Origin: Clostridium tetanomorphum
GTDB lineage: Bacteria > Bacillota > Clostridia > Clostridiales > Clostridiaceae
Assembly (NCBI RefSeq): GCF_017873215.1
Contig: NZ_JAGGKA010000016.1
Location: 51,765 to 115,764, forward strand
Direction: 5' to 3'
DNA: 64,000 nucleotides
The notes beneath the pieces are model-generated. The model did not search any database. It was not told the DNA's origin and saw only the letters and a program-made list of their open reading frames with translations. Position 1 is the stretch's first letter; each line of letters begins with the position of its first letter. Made by a program: the position numbers and the translations under genes. Below, one piece after another: positions 37,965 to 48,154 of this stretch.

Positions 37965-38958
37965 TGGTAGTATTGGATTGACAGTTACAATAGTCTTATT
38001 AGCTCTTATATTTGATTTTATTAATGGATTCCATGATAGTGCCAATGCTATAGCTACATCTGTATCCACAAGAGTACTTACTATGAAAGAAGCAGTAATT
38101 ATGTCTGCTACATTAAATTTTATAGGAGCTTTTATGAATGTAAAAGTTGCTCAAACTATTGGTAAAGGACTAATAGATCCAGGAAGTATATCACAAAATG
38201 TAGTTATTGCTGGGCTTTTAGGAGCTATAATTTGGAATTTGGTAACTTGGTACCTTGGAATTCCAAGTAGTTCATCTCATTCTCTTATTGGAGGATTAAT
38301 AGGAGCTGCAGTAGTTTCGGCTCACTCTTTTTCTATAATAAATTGGATTAATTTTTTTTGGAAAGTGGTATTATGGTTATTTTTATCTCCAGTAATAGGT
38401 TTTTTGGCAGGATACATATTTATGAAGATACTAAATTTTTTACTTAAGGATGCAAAACCATCTTTTGTTACAAAGTTTTTTGCAAAGGCTCAGATATTTT
38501 CAGCTATGTTAATGGCATTGAACCATGGTGGAAATGATGCACAAAAATCTATGGGAGTTATATCAATGGCTTTAATAAGTGGTGGTCTTATTTCTCAATT
38601 TTATATTCCTACTTGGGTAAAAATTAGCTGTGCAGCAGCCATGGCATTAGGAACTATGTCAGGAGGAAAGAAAATAATAAAAACTATGGGACATAATATG
38701 GCTAAGCTTGCTCCAGTAAATGGATTTGCTGCTGAAACTGGTGCAGCGGGGGTTATTTTTACGGCTACTATGTTTAATGCGCCTGTTAGTACTACTCATA
38801 TTATTTCTACTTCCATTATGGGTGTTGCTGCATCTAAGAGAATGTCTTCGGTAAGATGGATAGTTGCAAAAAATATAGTACAAGCTTGGGTTATAACTAT
38901 TCCAGTTTGTGCATTTATTGCTTCAATAATAATTTTTGCAATAGAAAAGTTATTTTAA
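37957..38958 (+). CDS. pit: Low-affinity inorganic phosphate transporter (PiT family)
   Basis: 333 residues, about ten membrane helices. Both PiT signatures are present: GFHDSANAIATSVSTRVL near the N-terminus and NHGGNDAQKSMGVI in the second half, plus VSTTHIISTSIMG. Moves phosphate, usually as a metal-phosphate complex with protons. With pst upstream, the region holds both low- and high-affinity phosphate routes. Confidence 0.94.
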   Translation: MLSGSIGLTVTIVLLALIFDFINGFHDSANAIATSVSTRVLTMKEAVIMSATLNFIGAFMNVKVAQTIGKGLIDPGSISQNVVIAGLLGAIIWNLVTWYLGIPSSSSHSLIGGLIGAAVVSAHSFSIINWINFFWKVVLWLFLSPVIGFLAGYIFMKILNFLLKDAKPSFVTKFFAKAQIFSAMLMALNHGGNDAQKSMGVISMALISGGLISQFYIPTWVKISCAAAMALGTMSGGKKIIKTMGHNMAKLAPVNGFAAETGAAGVIFTATMFNAPVSTTHIISTSIMGVAASKRMSSVRWIVAKNIVQAWVITIPVCAFIASIIIFAIEKLF

Positions 38959-38993
38959 AAAACATCTCCTTAATTAAAGGAGTGTTTTTTGTT
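38957..38993 (+). terminator. Intrinsic terminator after pit
   Basis: AACATCTCCTT (38961-38971) pairs with AAAGGAGTGTT; six T follow. One G-T wobble pair. Confidence 0.8.
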
Positions 38994-39084
38994 TGACTAA
39001 ATAAAAAGATTAATGTAATATAACTAAAGGCAGATATTGAATTTGTTAGTGAATTTTGAACCATGTAAGGCGGGAGTTGAACAT

Positions 39085-40398
39085 ATGAAAAATATAATAT
39101 CCAAGGTGCTACCAGATGGCATAGCTGAAGAGGTAGGAATAGAAGTAGGGGATATACTTCTTACTGTTAATGGAGAAGAAATCAAAGATATTTTAGACTA
39201 TAAATTTTTAATGGCGGATGAGTATATAAATATAGAAATAGAGAAAAAAGACGGAGAGATTTGGGAGCTTGAAATTGAGAAGGATTATGATGAAGATTTA
39301 GGAGTAGAGTTTAAAAAATCTATAATGGATGAAGCAAGAAGTTGTCACAATAAATGTATATTTTGTTTCATAGATCAATTGCCTAAAGGAATGAGAGAGA
39401 CATTATATTTTAAAGATGACGATTCTAGATTATCCTTTCTACAAGGAAATTTTGTTACATTAACTAATATGAAAGATGAAGACATAGATAGAATAATTAA
39501 ATATAGAATAAGTCCTATTAACGTATCTGTTCACACAACTAATCCAGAATTAAGGAAGCAAATGCTAAACAATAGATTTGCGGGCAACATATATGAAAGA
39601 CTAGTTAAATTAAGCAAAGCAGATATAAAAATCAATTGTCAAATTGTTTTATGTCCAGATATAAATGATAAAGAAGAACTTGTAAGAACTGTAGAAGACT
39701 TATATAAACTTTATCCTAGCGTGGAAAATGTAGCTGTAGTTCCTGTGGGAATTACTCGCTATAGAGAAGGACTTCATAATCTTAAATTATTTAATAAAGA
39801 AAGTGCACTAAGAGAATTAGAAAATATAAATAAACTTCAGCAAAAATACATGAAAGAAATAGGAACACCTTTTGTAAGACTTTCTGATGAATTCTATATA
39901 ATAGCAGAAAAAGACGTGCCAGAAAAAGGATTTTATGAAAATTTTCATCAATTAGAAGATGGAGTGGGAATGATAAGAATATTTAGAGATTATATAGAAG
40001 ATAATTTAAAGAATGTTAATAGAGATAAAAAAGGAAGTTTTACTGTGGTTACTGGTAAAAGTGCTTTTAATGAAATTTCAAATGGGTGTAAAAAAATTCA
40101 TATGGTAAATAATAAAATAAAGATAGATGTAGTTAAAATTATAAATAACTTTTTTGGAGATACCATTACTGTAGCTGGTTTAATAACTGGAAAAGATATA
40201 ATGGCTGGACTTAAAGAAGAAGTAGTAGGGGATTACATTATGATATCTAGAAACATGTTAAGGGCAGGAGAGGATATATTTTTAGATGATGTAACTGTAC
40301 AGGATATAGAAAAGTATTATAATAAAAAGGTAATAGTCTGTGAATATACAGGAGAAGATTTTATAGATAAAATAAATGATTATTGTAAGGAGGAATAA
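39085..40398 (+). CDS. DUF512 protein with PDZ-like and radical-SAM-like domains
   Basis: 437 residues. N-terminal PDZ-like domain ([23 protein letters not shown]), then a cysteine motif CHNKCIFCF (C-x3-C-x2-C) characteristic of radical SAM-type Fe-S sites, and a C-terminal DUF512 domain. Function unknown; proposed as a radical SAM oxidoreductase. I chose ATG 39085 because AAGGCGGGAG at 39067-39076 is eight bases upstream; the upstream extension to 39037 lacks a ribosome site. It sits directly before der, an arrangement common in clostridia. Confidence 0.85.
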   Translation: MKNIISKVLPDGIAEEVGIEVGDILLTVNGEEIKDILDYKFLMADEYINIEIEKKDGEIWELEIEKDYDEDLGVEFKKSIMDEARSCHNKCIFCFIDQLPKGMRETLYFKDDDSRLSFLQGNFVTLTNMKDEDIDRIIKYRISPINVSVHTTNPELRKQMLNNRFAGNIYERLVKLSKADIKINCQIVLCPDINDKEELVRTVEDLYKLYPSVENVAVVPVGITRYREGLHNLKLFNKESALRELENINKLQQKYMKEIGTPFVRLSDEFYIIAEKDVPEKGFYENFHQLEDGVGMIRIFRDYIEDNLKNVNRDKKGSFTVVTGKSAFNEISNGCKKIHMVNNKIKIDVVKIINNFFGDTITVAGLITGKDIMAGLKEEVVGDYIMISRNMLRAGEDIFLDDVTVQDIEKYYNKKVIVCEYTGEDFIDKINDYCKEE

Positions 40399-40400
40399 AA

Positions 40401-41717
40401 ATGGGAAAACCCATAGTAGCAATAGTAGGAAGACCAAATGTAGGAAAATCTACATTATTCAATAAACTAGCAGGAAGAAGAATTTCTATAGTAGAAGATA
40501 CACCAGGAGTAACTAGAGACAGAATATATGCAGAAGCAGAATGGCTAAAATATAATTTTACTATGATAGATACAGGTGGTATTGAGCCTGAAAGTGAAGA
40601 TATAATAGTATCACAAATGAGAAGGCAAGCACAGATTGCTATAGAAACTGCAGATGTTATTATATTCTTAGTTGATGGTAAAGATGGTATAACACCAGCA
40701 GATAATGAAGTAGCTTTAATGCTTAGAAAGAGTAAAAAACCTGTGGTTTTAGTAGTTAATAAAGTAGATAGAGTATCAGAAGAAGACAATGCATATGAAT
40801 TCTATAATTTAGGCATAGGAGAACCTATAACTATATCAGCATCTCAAGGATTAGGACTTGGAGATATGCTTGATAGAGTTGTGGAACATTTTGATGAAGC
40901 TATGTTAGGTGAAGAAGATGATGAATATGTTAGAATAGCTTTTGTAGGTAAGCCAAATGTAGGAAAATCTTCTTTAGTAAATAAATTATTAGGGGAAGAT
41001 AGAAATATAGTAAGTGATATTCCAGGAACTACAAGAGACGCAGTAGACAGTTATTTAGAAACAGAAGAGGGAAAGTTTATTTTAGTTGATACAGCTGGTA
41101 TAAGAAGAAGAACTAAGATAAAAGATGAAATAGAAAGATACAGTGTTGTTAGAACTTATGCGGCTATAGAAAGAGCAGATTTATGTATATTGCTTATAGA
41201 TGCAGAATCAGGAATTTCAGAACAAGATAAAAAGATTATAGGATATGCTCACGAAATGAGTAAGGCCATAATGGTAATAGTTAATAAGTGGGATTTAATA
41301 GAAAAAGAAACTAACACTATGAATCAATTTAAAAAGAATTTACAGGTGGAATTAGGATTTATGTCCTATGCACCATATTTATTTATATCAGCTAAAACTG
41401 GTCAAAGGGTACATAAAGTATTAGAAATGGCTAAAGAGTGTTATGACAACTACAATAAACGTATAAAAACTGGGGTATTAAATGATGTTATAAGTAAGGC
41501 TGTAATGATGAAAGAACCACCAGTAGTAGGAATTACAAGACTTAAGATATATTATGTAACTCAAATAGGAACTAAACCACCAACTTTCGTATTTTTTGTA
41601 AATAATCCTCAGGCTCTACACTTTTCATATCAAAGATATTTGGAAAACCAATTGAGACAAAGCTTTGATTTCTCAGGTACAGGTATCAAGATGGAATTTA
41701 GAGAAAGGAAGGAGTAA
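40401..41717 (+). CDS. der: Ribosome-associated GTPase Der (EngA)
   Basis: 438 residues with two tandem GTPase domains and a C-terminal KH-like domain. First P-loop GRPNVGKST (residues 9-17), with DTGGIE and NKVDRVSE; second P-loop GKPNVGKSS with [11 protein letters not shown] and NKWDLIEKE. Needed for 50S ribosome assembly. One base separates its stop from the gpsA start. Confidence 0.96.
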   Translation: MGKPIVAIVGRPNVGKSTLFNKLAGRRISIVEDTPGVTRDRIYAEAEWLKYNFTMIDTGGIEPESEDIIVSQMRRQAQIAIETADVIIFLVDGKDGITPADNEVALMLRKSKKPVVLVVNKVDRVSEEDNAYEFYNLGIGEPITISASQGLGLGDMLDRVVEHFDEAMLGEEDDEYVRIAFVGKPNVGKSSLVNKLLGEDRNIVSDIPGTTRDAVDSYLETEEGKFILVDTAGIRRRTKIKDEIERYSVVRTYAAIERADLCILLIDAESGISEQDKKIIGYAHEMSKAIMVIVNKWDLIEKETNTMNQFKKNLQVELGFMSYAPYLFISAKTGQRVHKVLEMAKECYDNYNKRIKTGVLNDVISKAVMMKEPPVVGITRLKIYYVTQIGTKPPTFVFFVNNPQALHFSYQRYLENQLRQSFDFSGTGIKMEFRERKE

Positions 41718-41718
41718 T

Positions 41719-42717
41719 ATGGATAATAACATTACCTTTATTGGTGGAGGAAGTTTTGGAACAGCTTTAGGGATAATGTTAGCTAAAAAAGGATTACAGG
41801 TTAAAATATGGGATAGAAAGCCTGAAATAATTCATGATTTTAATATTAAAAAAGAAAATATAAAATATTTGCCTAATATAGTTATTCCATCTAATGTAAT
41901 GGCATTTAATGATTATAAAGAAGCCATAGGAGATAATAAATATGTAGTTATTGCAGTGCCATCTCATGCAGTAAGAACTATAAGTAGGGATATCAAGAAC
42001 TTTGTAAGCAAAGATACTGTTATAATAAGTATTGCAAAGGGAATAGAAGGAGAAAGTGGCAAAAGACTATCTCAGGTTATAAGTGAAGAGTTGCCTAACA
42101 ATCCAGTAGTAATATTATCAGGTCCTAGCCATGCAGAAGAGGTTGCACAAGATATACCTACAACGGTAGTGGTAACCTCAGAAGAAATGGGGTATGCAGA
42201 AGTTATACAGGAACTATTTATGACAAATAAGTTTAGGGTTTATACCAATGAAGATATAGTTGGTGTTGAAATTGGAGGAGCTGTTAAAAATATAATAGCC
42301 TTAGCAGCAGGTATATCTGATGGTATAGGATATGGAGATAATACAAAGGCTGCTTTAATGACTAGAGGCATGAGTGAAATCATAAGAATTGGAGAAGCTT
42401 TAGGTGGGAAAAAAGAAACTTTCTCAGGTCTTACAGGAATGGGAGATTTAATAGTTACTTGTACCAGTATGCATAGTAGAAATAGAAGAGCTGGAATTTT
42501 AATAGGTAAGGGAATGACTACAGAAGAAGCTATAAATGAAATTGGTATGGTGGTAGAAGGAATAAAAGCTTGTAAAGCATTTTATGAATTAAAGGAAAAA
42601 CTTAATGTATCTATGCCTATAACAGATGTATTATATAATGTACTTTTTAAAGGAAAAGATCCTAAATATGGAGTATATGAATTAATGACTAGGGATAAAA
42701 AAAGTGAGATATATTAA
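41719..42717 (+). CDS. gpsA: NAD(P)-dependent glycerol-3-phosphate dehydrogenase
   Basis: 332 residues. Reduces dihydroxyacetone phosphate to glycerol-3-phosphate for phospholipid synthesis. The Rossmann motif [14 protein letters not shown] is at the N-terminus; [11 protein letters not shown], the catalytic-lysine region [17 protein letters not shown] and [11 protein letters not shown] follow. I chose ATG 41719 with GGAAGGAG immediately upstream; the frame is open back into der but that stretch is not part of the family. Confidence 0.95.
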   Translation: MDNNITFIGGGSFGTALGIMLAKKGLQVKIWDRKPEIIHDFNIKKENIKYLPNIVIPSNVMAFNDYKEAIGDNKYVVIAVPSHAVRTISRDIKNFVSKDTVIISIAKGIEGESGKRLSQVISEELPNNPVVILSGPSHAEEVAQDIPTTVVVTSEEMGYAEVIQELFMTNKFRVYTNEDIVGVEIGGAVKNIIALAAGISDGIGYGDNTKAALMTRGMSEIIRIGEALGGKKETFSGLTGMGDLIVTCTSMHSRNRRAGILIGKGMTTEEAINEIGMVVEGIKACKAFYELKEKLNVSMPITDVLYNVLFKGKDPKYGVYELMTRDKKSEIY

Positions 42718-42769
42718 AAAATTAGCCAGGATAAATTATATTAATAATTCATCCTGGCTAATTTTTTTT
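42718..42769 (+). terminator. Intrinsic terminator after gpsA
   Basis: ATTAGCCAGGAT (42721-42732) pairs with ATCCTGGCTAAT (42751-42762), then a T run. Confidence 0.85.
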
Positions 42770-42841
42770 ATTAGTAATATTTCAAAGTACTCAAAAATAT
42801 ATATATAGTGTTAATATTAGATTACGGGAGGGTATGATATC

Positions 42842-44320
42842 TTGGAAAATTTTGATATATACAATGATATAGCAGAAAGAACCCAGGGAGATATCTATGT
42901 AGGAGTTGTTGGGCCGGTTAGAACAGGTAAATCCACATTTATTAAAAAATTTATGGAGCTTATGGTAATTCCCAATATTGATAATGATTATAAGAAAAAA
43001 AGAGCGCAGGATGAATTACCACAGAGTTCCTCAGGAAAATCTATTCATACTACAGAGCCTAAATTTGTACCTAATGAAGCTATAGAAATAAGTTTAAAAG
43101 AAGGTGCAAAATTTAAAGTTAGGATGGTAGATTGCGTAGGATATATAGTAAAAGGTGCATCAGGATATATGGATGGAGAAAAAGCTAAAATGGTTACAAC
43201 TCCATGGTATGATTATGAAATTCCCTTTGAAGAGGCAGCAGAAATTGGCACTAAAAAAGTTATAAATGAACACTCAACCATAGGACTTTTAATAACTACA
43301 GATGGTTCTATTACGGACATTTCAAGAGAGGACTATTTAGAAACAGAAGAAAGAGTAGTAAATGAATTAAAGGCCATAAATAAACCTTTTATAATGGTTT
43401 TAAACTCAAGAAATGCCTATGATCCAAAAACCATTGAATTAAGAAAAGAATTAGAAGAAAAATATGATGTACCAGTACAGGCTATAGATGTACTTAATAT
43501 GAAAGAAGACGACATAACCCATGTGTTTAATAGAGTACTTAAAGAATTTCCAATAAAAGAAATAAATATTGATATGCCTGAATGGATAGAAAAATTAAAT
43601 GGAGACCATTGGCTAAAGATAAACTTCATGAATTTAGTAAGAGAAATGTGTAAAAATATATATAAAGTAAGAGATATAACAAAGACATTAGAAGGCTTTA
43701 AAGAATTTGAATTTTTAGGTGCCTCAGATTTAAATGAAGTAAATATGGGTGAAGGAACTGCTAGGGTAACCTTTATGCCTAAGCAAGGATTATTCTATAA
43801 AATATTAGGGGAAGTATGCAACAGAGAGATTAAAGGAGAGAATGAGCTGCTTTCTATAATGGAAGAAATGTATACAGCAAAGATAGAATATGATAGAGTA
43901 GCACAAGCATTAAAGGATGTTAAAGAAACTGGTTATGGATTAGTACCACCTCAACTAACAGAAATGAGATTAGAGGAACCTGAAATTGTAAGACAGGGTA
44001 ATAGATGTGGTGTTAAACTAAAAGCTAGTGCTCCATCACTGCACTTTATAAAAGCAGATATAGAAACAGAAATATCACCAATAATGGGAACAGAAAAAGA
44101 AAGTGAAGAAATGGTAACATCTCTTTTAGAACAATTTGAAAATGATCCATCACAAATATGGCAGAGCAATATGTTTGGTAAATCTCTTGAAATATTAGTA
44201 AAAGAAGGTCTACAAAATAAATTATATAGAATGCCAGAAGATGTACAAAATAAAATACAAAAAACTCTTCAAAAGATCATAAATGAGGGGAATGGTGGAC
44301 TTATTTGTATTATTTTGTGA
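42842..44320 (+). CDS. spoIVA: Spore coat morphogenetic ATPase SpoIVA
   Basis: 492 residues, the usual length. It polymerises with ATP hydrolysis on the outer forespore membrane and founds the coat. The TRAFAC-type P-loop GPVRTGKS is at 24-31; DCVGYIVKGA is the switch region; the C-terminus ends with NEGNGGLICIIL, the membrane-recruiting tail. TTG start at 42842 after GGAGGG. A GTAATAT at 42774-42780 followed ~15 bases later by AATATATA loosely fits sigma-E, but I do not call it a promoter. Confidence 0.96.
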   Translation: MENFDIYNDIAERTQGDIYVGVVGPVRTGKSTFIKKFMELMVIPNIDNDYKKKRAQDELPQSSSGKSIHTTEPKFVPNEAIEISLKEGAKFKVRMVDCVGYIVKGASGYMDGEKAKMVTTPWYDYEIPFEEAAEIGTKKVINEHSTIGLLITTDGSITDISREDYLETEERVVNELKAINKPFIMVLNSRNAYDPKTIELRKELEEKYDVPVQAIDVLNMKEDDITHVFNRVLKEFPIKEINIDMPEWIEKLNGDHWLKINFMNLVREMCKNIYKVRDITKTLEGFKEFEFLGASDLNEVNMGEGTARVTFMPKQGLFYKILGEVCNREIKGENELLSIMEEMYTAKIEYDRVAQALKDVKETGYGLVPPQLTEMRLEEPEIVRQGNRCGVKLKASAPSLHFIKADIETEISPIMGTEKESEEMVTSLLEQFENDPSQIWQSNMFGKSLEILVKEGLQNKLYRMPEDVQNKIQKTLQKIINEGNGGLICIIL

Positions 44321-44359
44321 TTTGATAAAGAGTTTATTAATGATTTCAAACTATATAAT

Positions 44360-44390
44360 AATAGACTCTGATATCACCTCAGAGTCTATT
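44360..44390 (+). terminator. Hairpin after spoIVA
   Basis: AATAGACTCTGA (44360-44371) pairs perfectly with TCAGAGTCTATT (44379-44390). The T run is short, so termination may be weak. Confidence 0.65.
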
Positions 44391-44433
44391 TAAGTACCTT
44401 ATAAAGTTTTACAAAAAATGTAATTTAACTATA

Positions 44434-44461
44434 TTGATTTTATAGAAAATTATGATATAAT
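44434..44461 (+). promoter_or_regulatory. Promoter of tRNA-Pro
   Basis: TTGATT at 44434-44439 and TATAAT at 44456-44461, spacer 16, with TGA before the -10 (extended -10). Confidence 0.65.
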
Positions 44462-44472
44462 AAATTTATTAT

Positions 44473-44548
44473 CTGGGTATGGCGCAGATGGTAGCGCGCA
44501 TGTATGGGGTGCATGAGGTCGCAAGTTCAAGTCTTGTTACCCAGACCA
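44473..44548 (+). tRNA. tRNA-Pro (anticodon GGG)
   Basis: A full cloverleaf of 76 bases with encoded CCA at 44546-44548. Acceptor CTGGGTA pairs with TACCCAG, giving the C1-G72 pair typical of bacterial proline tRNA. D arm GCGC/GCGC, anticodon stem CATGT/GCATG, anticodon GGG at 44506-44508, TTCAAGT in the T loop. It lies at the border of the conserved backbone and the accessory region. Confidence 0.95.
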
Positions 44549-44556
44549 ATAATATG

Positions 44557-44592
44557 AAGGGTTGTGAGATCACAGCTCTTTTACTTTTTTAC
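44557..44592 (+). terminator. Intrinsic terminator after tRNA-Pro
   Basis: AAGGGTTGTG (44557-44566) pairs over all ten positions with CACAGCTCTT (44571-44580), with two G-U pairs, then TTACTTTTTT. Confidence 0.75.
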
Positions 44593-44613
44593 TGTAAAAT
44601 TATTTAATTATTT

Positions 44614-44909
44614 TTGCACTATTATAGTATAACTATGGATAAGAATAATATAGATGAATTAGCTAAAGTAATAGAGCGAGAAGATAAAAGAGCAGAGTTT
44701 GAAGTAGCATATAAGAAGTTTGCAGGAGTTGTTGAAGTATTGATGCTAGCACATGTATCTGTAGATATACAAAATGATTATCTTATATTAGAACAGCTGT
44801 AAAGGTAAGATATAATATTGAAAAGAAATTAGATATTGCAGATTGTGGAGAAAAAGGTAAGGCATTGATTTCGCAACATTCACTTTTCAATGTAGTAATA
44901 GCTGGATAG
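44614..44909 (+). pseudogene. Remnant of a type I restriction enzyme HsdR C-terminus
   Basis: Two frames together read as one degraded peptide. The first (to the TAA at 44802) includes IDELAKVIEREDKRAEFEVAYKKF in pieces; the second, from 44799 in another frame, gives VKVRYNIEKKLDIADCGEKG and ends at 44909. The second stretch resembles the end of HsdR proteins, where R-x-N/E-IEKKLDIADCGEKV is common. The two frames fit if one base was lost near 44799. No other hsd gene remains, so this is a scrap next to the tRNA. The identification is by pattern only. Confidence 0.5.
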
Positions 44910-44944
44910 AGACAATGGCATAAAATTGGATTTATAATTTTGTA

Positions 44945-44987
44945 TAAAAATCACCTTGCCTTTTTTATATGAAAAAGACAAGGTGAA
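44945..44987 (-). terminator. Terminator for the minus-strand marR gene
   Basis: CACCTTG (44952-44958) and CAAGGTG (44979-44985). On the minus strand the stem is followed by a T run (forward A run 44946-44950). Confidence 0.7.
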
Positions 44988-44999
44988 ATGTAATTGTAA

Positions 45000-45506
45000 C
45001 TATTCTATCTTTATTAATTTAATTTCTTCAGATTGATCTTTGTCTAAATGGGTCATTTCAGCTGACAACTCTAAGATTTCAGTAAATTTAGTAATATATT
45101 CATTAGGTATTTGGTCTAGAATTTCAAACATTTTTTTTAAGGCTGTTTCATATGCATATTCTGAATATAATTTATATATCTCTTTTCCAAAATCAGATAC
45201 TTTTATAATTACATCTTTACGGTTGTCACTTGCATGAAATTTTTCTAACAACCCTTTTTTTACCATCTTGTTGACGTTTTTTGAAAAAGCACTGGAAGAA
45301 ATACCTAGCCGACAAGCAATTTCTGCCATGTTTTCGCATCTTTCTTCATTTTCTAAAATATATTCCATTACCTGAAGTTGTGATGCTGAAAATTTTATTG
45401 GAGTGTTGTAATTATATTCAGTTTTATATGATTGTGCATAAGAATTACCAAATTTAATCATCTTTTCAACAAAGTTGCGATACTTTCTTATCCATTCAAG
45501 TTTCAT
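45000..45506 (-). CDS. MarR family transcriptional regulator
   Basis: 168 residues with a winged helix: LQVMEYILENEE, MAEIACRLGISSSAFSKNVNKMVKKGLLEKF (recognition helix and wing, here named by its parts) and a DNRKDVIIKVSDFGKE wing. ATG 45506 follows GGGGGA on the minus strand. Its own promoter carries a candidate operator (45546-45569), so self-repression is likely. It lies downstream of, and on the same strand as, the broken hydrolase gene, which may be its former target. Confidence 0.88.
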   Translation of the reverse strand: MKLEWIRKYRNFVEKMIKFGNSYAQSYKTEYNYNTPIKFSASQLQVMEYILENEERCENMAEIACRLGISSSAFSKNVNKMVKKGLLEKFHASDNRKDVIIKVSDFGKEIYKLYSEYAYETALKKMFEILDQIPNEYITKFTEILELSAEMTHLDKDQSEEIKLIKIE

Positions 45507-45537
45507 TTGTAAATTCCCCCAAAAGTTTGCTTATGTT

Positions 45538-45569
45538 AGTATATCATATTGATATTTTAAATTCAATAT
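45538..45569 (-). promoter_or_regulatory. marR promoter with overlapping inverted-repeat operator
   Basis: On the minus strand TTGAAT (forward 45561-45566) and TATACT (forward 45538-45543) have a 17-base spacer. The inverted repeat ATATTGA-N10-TCAATAT (45546-45569) covers the -35 and spacer, fitting MarR autorepression (TTGA...TCAA type sites). Confidence 0.6.
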
Positions 45570-45593
45570 AGCTGTAAGTTAGGAATTTATCAT

Positions 45594-47527
45594 CTAAAAT
45601 AATGAAAGAGTAGCAGTATTGGCAATGCCTATCATTACTATAATCATACAATTCACCATAGCACCTAGCCATACCTTTCCGGTTGCTTTAAATAGATTTC
45701 GCCCAATATAGGCGGATGCAAAAAGTAACACAATAAGTGGAATTATAACTATTGGATAAAGTCGATCTGCTTGCCAATGTGAAACCCCTGTAGTAAAAAT
45801 TGTAATGTATTGAATAGCATTGATTATTATAATTCCTAAAGCATTTCCTAAACCACAAATTAGTAAGTTAAACCATTCTTTTTGGTTTTCTACTCGGCTT
45901 ATGATATTGTTTGAAATAGAAATAGCGAAGTAAAAAATAAAATACAGAGGCCAGTATTGTAATGCTAGTTTGAGTTTATCTGAAGAAAATGTACATATAG
46001 CTAATATCCATATACGAAAATCAGTGTTAAAAAAATATTCTGAAGCAAAAACAAATCCATAAAAGCCAATAAATACACAAATTGCTAAAGCCAGTGTTTT
46101 TAAAAATTCCGATAAAGTAATTTTTATTCCTAACATATCAGTAGTAATTTCTCTTTTATTCTTTTCAGAATTATAGGTAATCCAAAAAAGAATAATTCCT
46201 ACGATACCATTGAAGACAGCCCAAAGCAAAATAAAGTTTGTTGAAGGTTGAGGGAACCATTTAGATGATTTAAATGATGCTGGGCCTGGGAAAAAATAAA
46301 CATTCATCTTAGATATGGGCATAAATGATATCCAGGAAATAACCCAGCTCATAATCCATCCAAACAAAAAAACAGCTTTACTCTTTTTTGTATTCAGAAT
46401 TATTATTGGTTTAGGAACAGTACCTTTTAATCCTTTAAATACTGGAACTTCCATAAGTAATACAGCAATAGGTACTATGGCCATAAATGCGGCGATAAGG
46501 CCTATTAAATTAAGAATTTCTTTTAAGAACCAAATTTGATTATCACTCTTTATAGAGCTGTCAATTTGAAAAGCTTTTTGAAAAAAGTCTACTGTATATG
46601 CTGCACTTTTGAAAGAAAAATGTTGTAAAATATGAATCTCCTTTGGATTATACACCACTCTCAATGTTTTATTAGTTGCATCTCCATAGAACTTACTTAT
46701 TTCTACGGATTTTATTTTTTATCATCATGTAAAATAGAATTTATTGCTGAAAGAGATTCATAGCAGTTTCCTGAGAGATCTCCATTACCATTAGTAAGAT
46801 CATAACAACCTTCATCATATTGTGCGTAGTTTATTCCTACATTGGCATGTATTGATTTAAAAGTATCCTCTGTAGACAAGCGCACATTTGAAGTTGCCAA
46901 TGCAGAATGTACTTTATTTACTATATCTGCTTTAGCTTGTTCGTTTGGTGTAATTATAGTTCCACCCTCTGAATCTGGCTTTTGAGCTTCTTTAATTACC
47001 GAATAATACTGAGAACCATAGTGCATCAAGGTCATCCAGACATTCATACCTCCCATTGAATGTCCCATAACACCAATTTTTCTATTATCTACGTAATCTA
47101 GATTATTATAAGCAAATTCAACTAGAGGAATCATTCCTGTTCCCTCTTTAACAACTGAATCCATAACTGGTTCTTTAGATGAACTTGATTTTCCATGATA
47201 ATAAGCATCCATAGCAATTACAGCAATACCTCTACGTGAAAGTTCAATTGCATTTATGTCTTGCATTTGGCTATTATTCAAATACCCATGACAGGTTATG
47301 ACAAGAGGAACTTTATTTTTTGAAGATGCTTTAACTGGTTTGAAAATATTCCCTGATACCCATTGCCCATTTTCCGTTGGAATAGTAAATTTAATAATAT
47401 CCACTTTGCCAAAAGAGGTTTGTAATGCTGATGCTCCTAAGCCGCTTATCAATATTAGGATAATTGAGATGCATAAAATTTTACTTGCAATTTTTGTAGA
47501 CATACTTCTCATTTTGTTTATTTCCAC
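45594..47527 (-). pseudogene. Alpha/beta hydrolase fused to a polytopic membrane domain, broken by a frameshift
   Basis: The first part (47527-46712) has a signal or anchor segment (about 11-33), then an alpha/beta hydrolase: VITCHGYLNNSQ and the nucleophile elbow GHSMGG. The second part (46664-45594, open further upstream) is hydrophobic with about eight to nine membrane helices. The frames join if one A is restored in the A6 run (forward T6 at 46715-46720): then DDKK continues as IKSVEISKFYGDATNKTLRV into the membrane part, giving about 640 residues. GTG start with AAGGGGG upstream. Function unknown; an esterase or peptidase that acts at the membrane is possible. It could still be made in part by slippage on the A run. 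Confidence 0.8.
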
Positions 47528-47547
47528 GTGATTTCCCCCTTAACCAT

Positions 47548-47572
47548 TATAATTTCCGATGGAAATATTATA
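47548..47572. promoter_or_regulatory. Inverted repeat before the hydrolase gene
   Basis: TATAATTTCC-GAT-GGAAATATTATA type imperfect palindrome, 20-45 bases from the GTG start of the hydrolase. It overlaps the TATAAT-like sequences on the minus strand. A likely regulator-binding site; the regulator is unknown. Confidence 0.45.
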
Positions 47573-47631
47573 GTTCCATTATTCTATAATTTTCATGTAA
47601 AGTCAATATACAACTACTAAAAAACCATATA

Positions 47632-47681
47632 TTTACAACTTAATTTGATTAACTTATAATGGGAGTTAGTTAATCAAATTA
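47632..47681 (+). promoter_or_regulatory. Promoter and perfect operator of the TetR-MATE pair
   Basis: TTTACA at 47632-47637 and TATAAT at 47655-47660, spacer 17. The -10 lies between two arms of a perfect 14-base inverted repeat, TAATTTGATTAACT (47641-47654) and AGTTAATCAAATTA (47668-47681). Classic TetR-type autorepression site. Confidence 0.75.
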
Positions 47682-47718
47682 ACTTTTGGGATTTTAGTAT
47701 TAAAGGGGGATGAAATAT

Positions 47719-48154
47719 ATGCCACGACAAGGATTATCAAAGGAGAAAATTGTGCAAGTAGCTATGAAAAAAGCCAGTACCGAAAAACGTGGAAAAGATG
47801 CGTTAATGGCGTTTGCAGACACTTATCGAAACTTCGCAAAAACAAATCCTATGTTGTATCAAATTGTTTTAACATCACCGCCTGCCAATGAAAAGCTATT
47901 AAAAGATACGAAGCGATCTATTGGAGTAATTTACCAACAGATATTGCAATATTATTCTTTATCCAATGAAGAAACTTTCCATTTAGCCCGTATGCTAAGA
48001 AGTGCTTATTACATTTGAGTATGCTGATTATTTTCAAGCAGAAGTATCCACAGATGATAGCTATCATTATATGATTGAGCATTTGATGGACTTACTGCCT
48101 GAAAAGATTCTTCATTCAAAAGGAGGGCTTGAAAGTGAAAGAACATCAGACTGA
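47719..48154 (+). pseudogene. TetR family regulator lacking its DNA-binding domain
   Basis: Starts as a TetR protein (MPRQGLSKEKIVQVAM) but jumps straight to the ligand-binding domain (ASTEKRGKDALMAFADTYRNFA, then NPMLYQIVLTSPP, a WHG-type TetR C-terminal feature). About 60 residues with the helix-turn-helix are missing. The frame then shifts near 48010; the original C-terminus continues in another frame as TFEYADYFQAEVSTDD to a stop at 48152-48154. It cannot bind DNA, though its operator is intact. Confidence 0.8.

Noticed and set aside
42774..42802. Sigma-E promoter of spoIVA
   Set aside because: GTAATAT followed by AATATATA fits only in part and the region is nearly pure A/T; not called as a feature.
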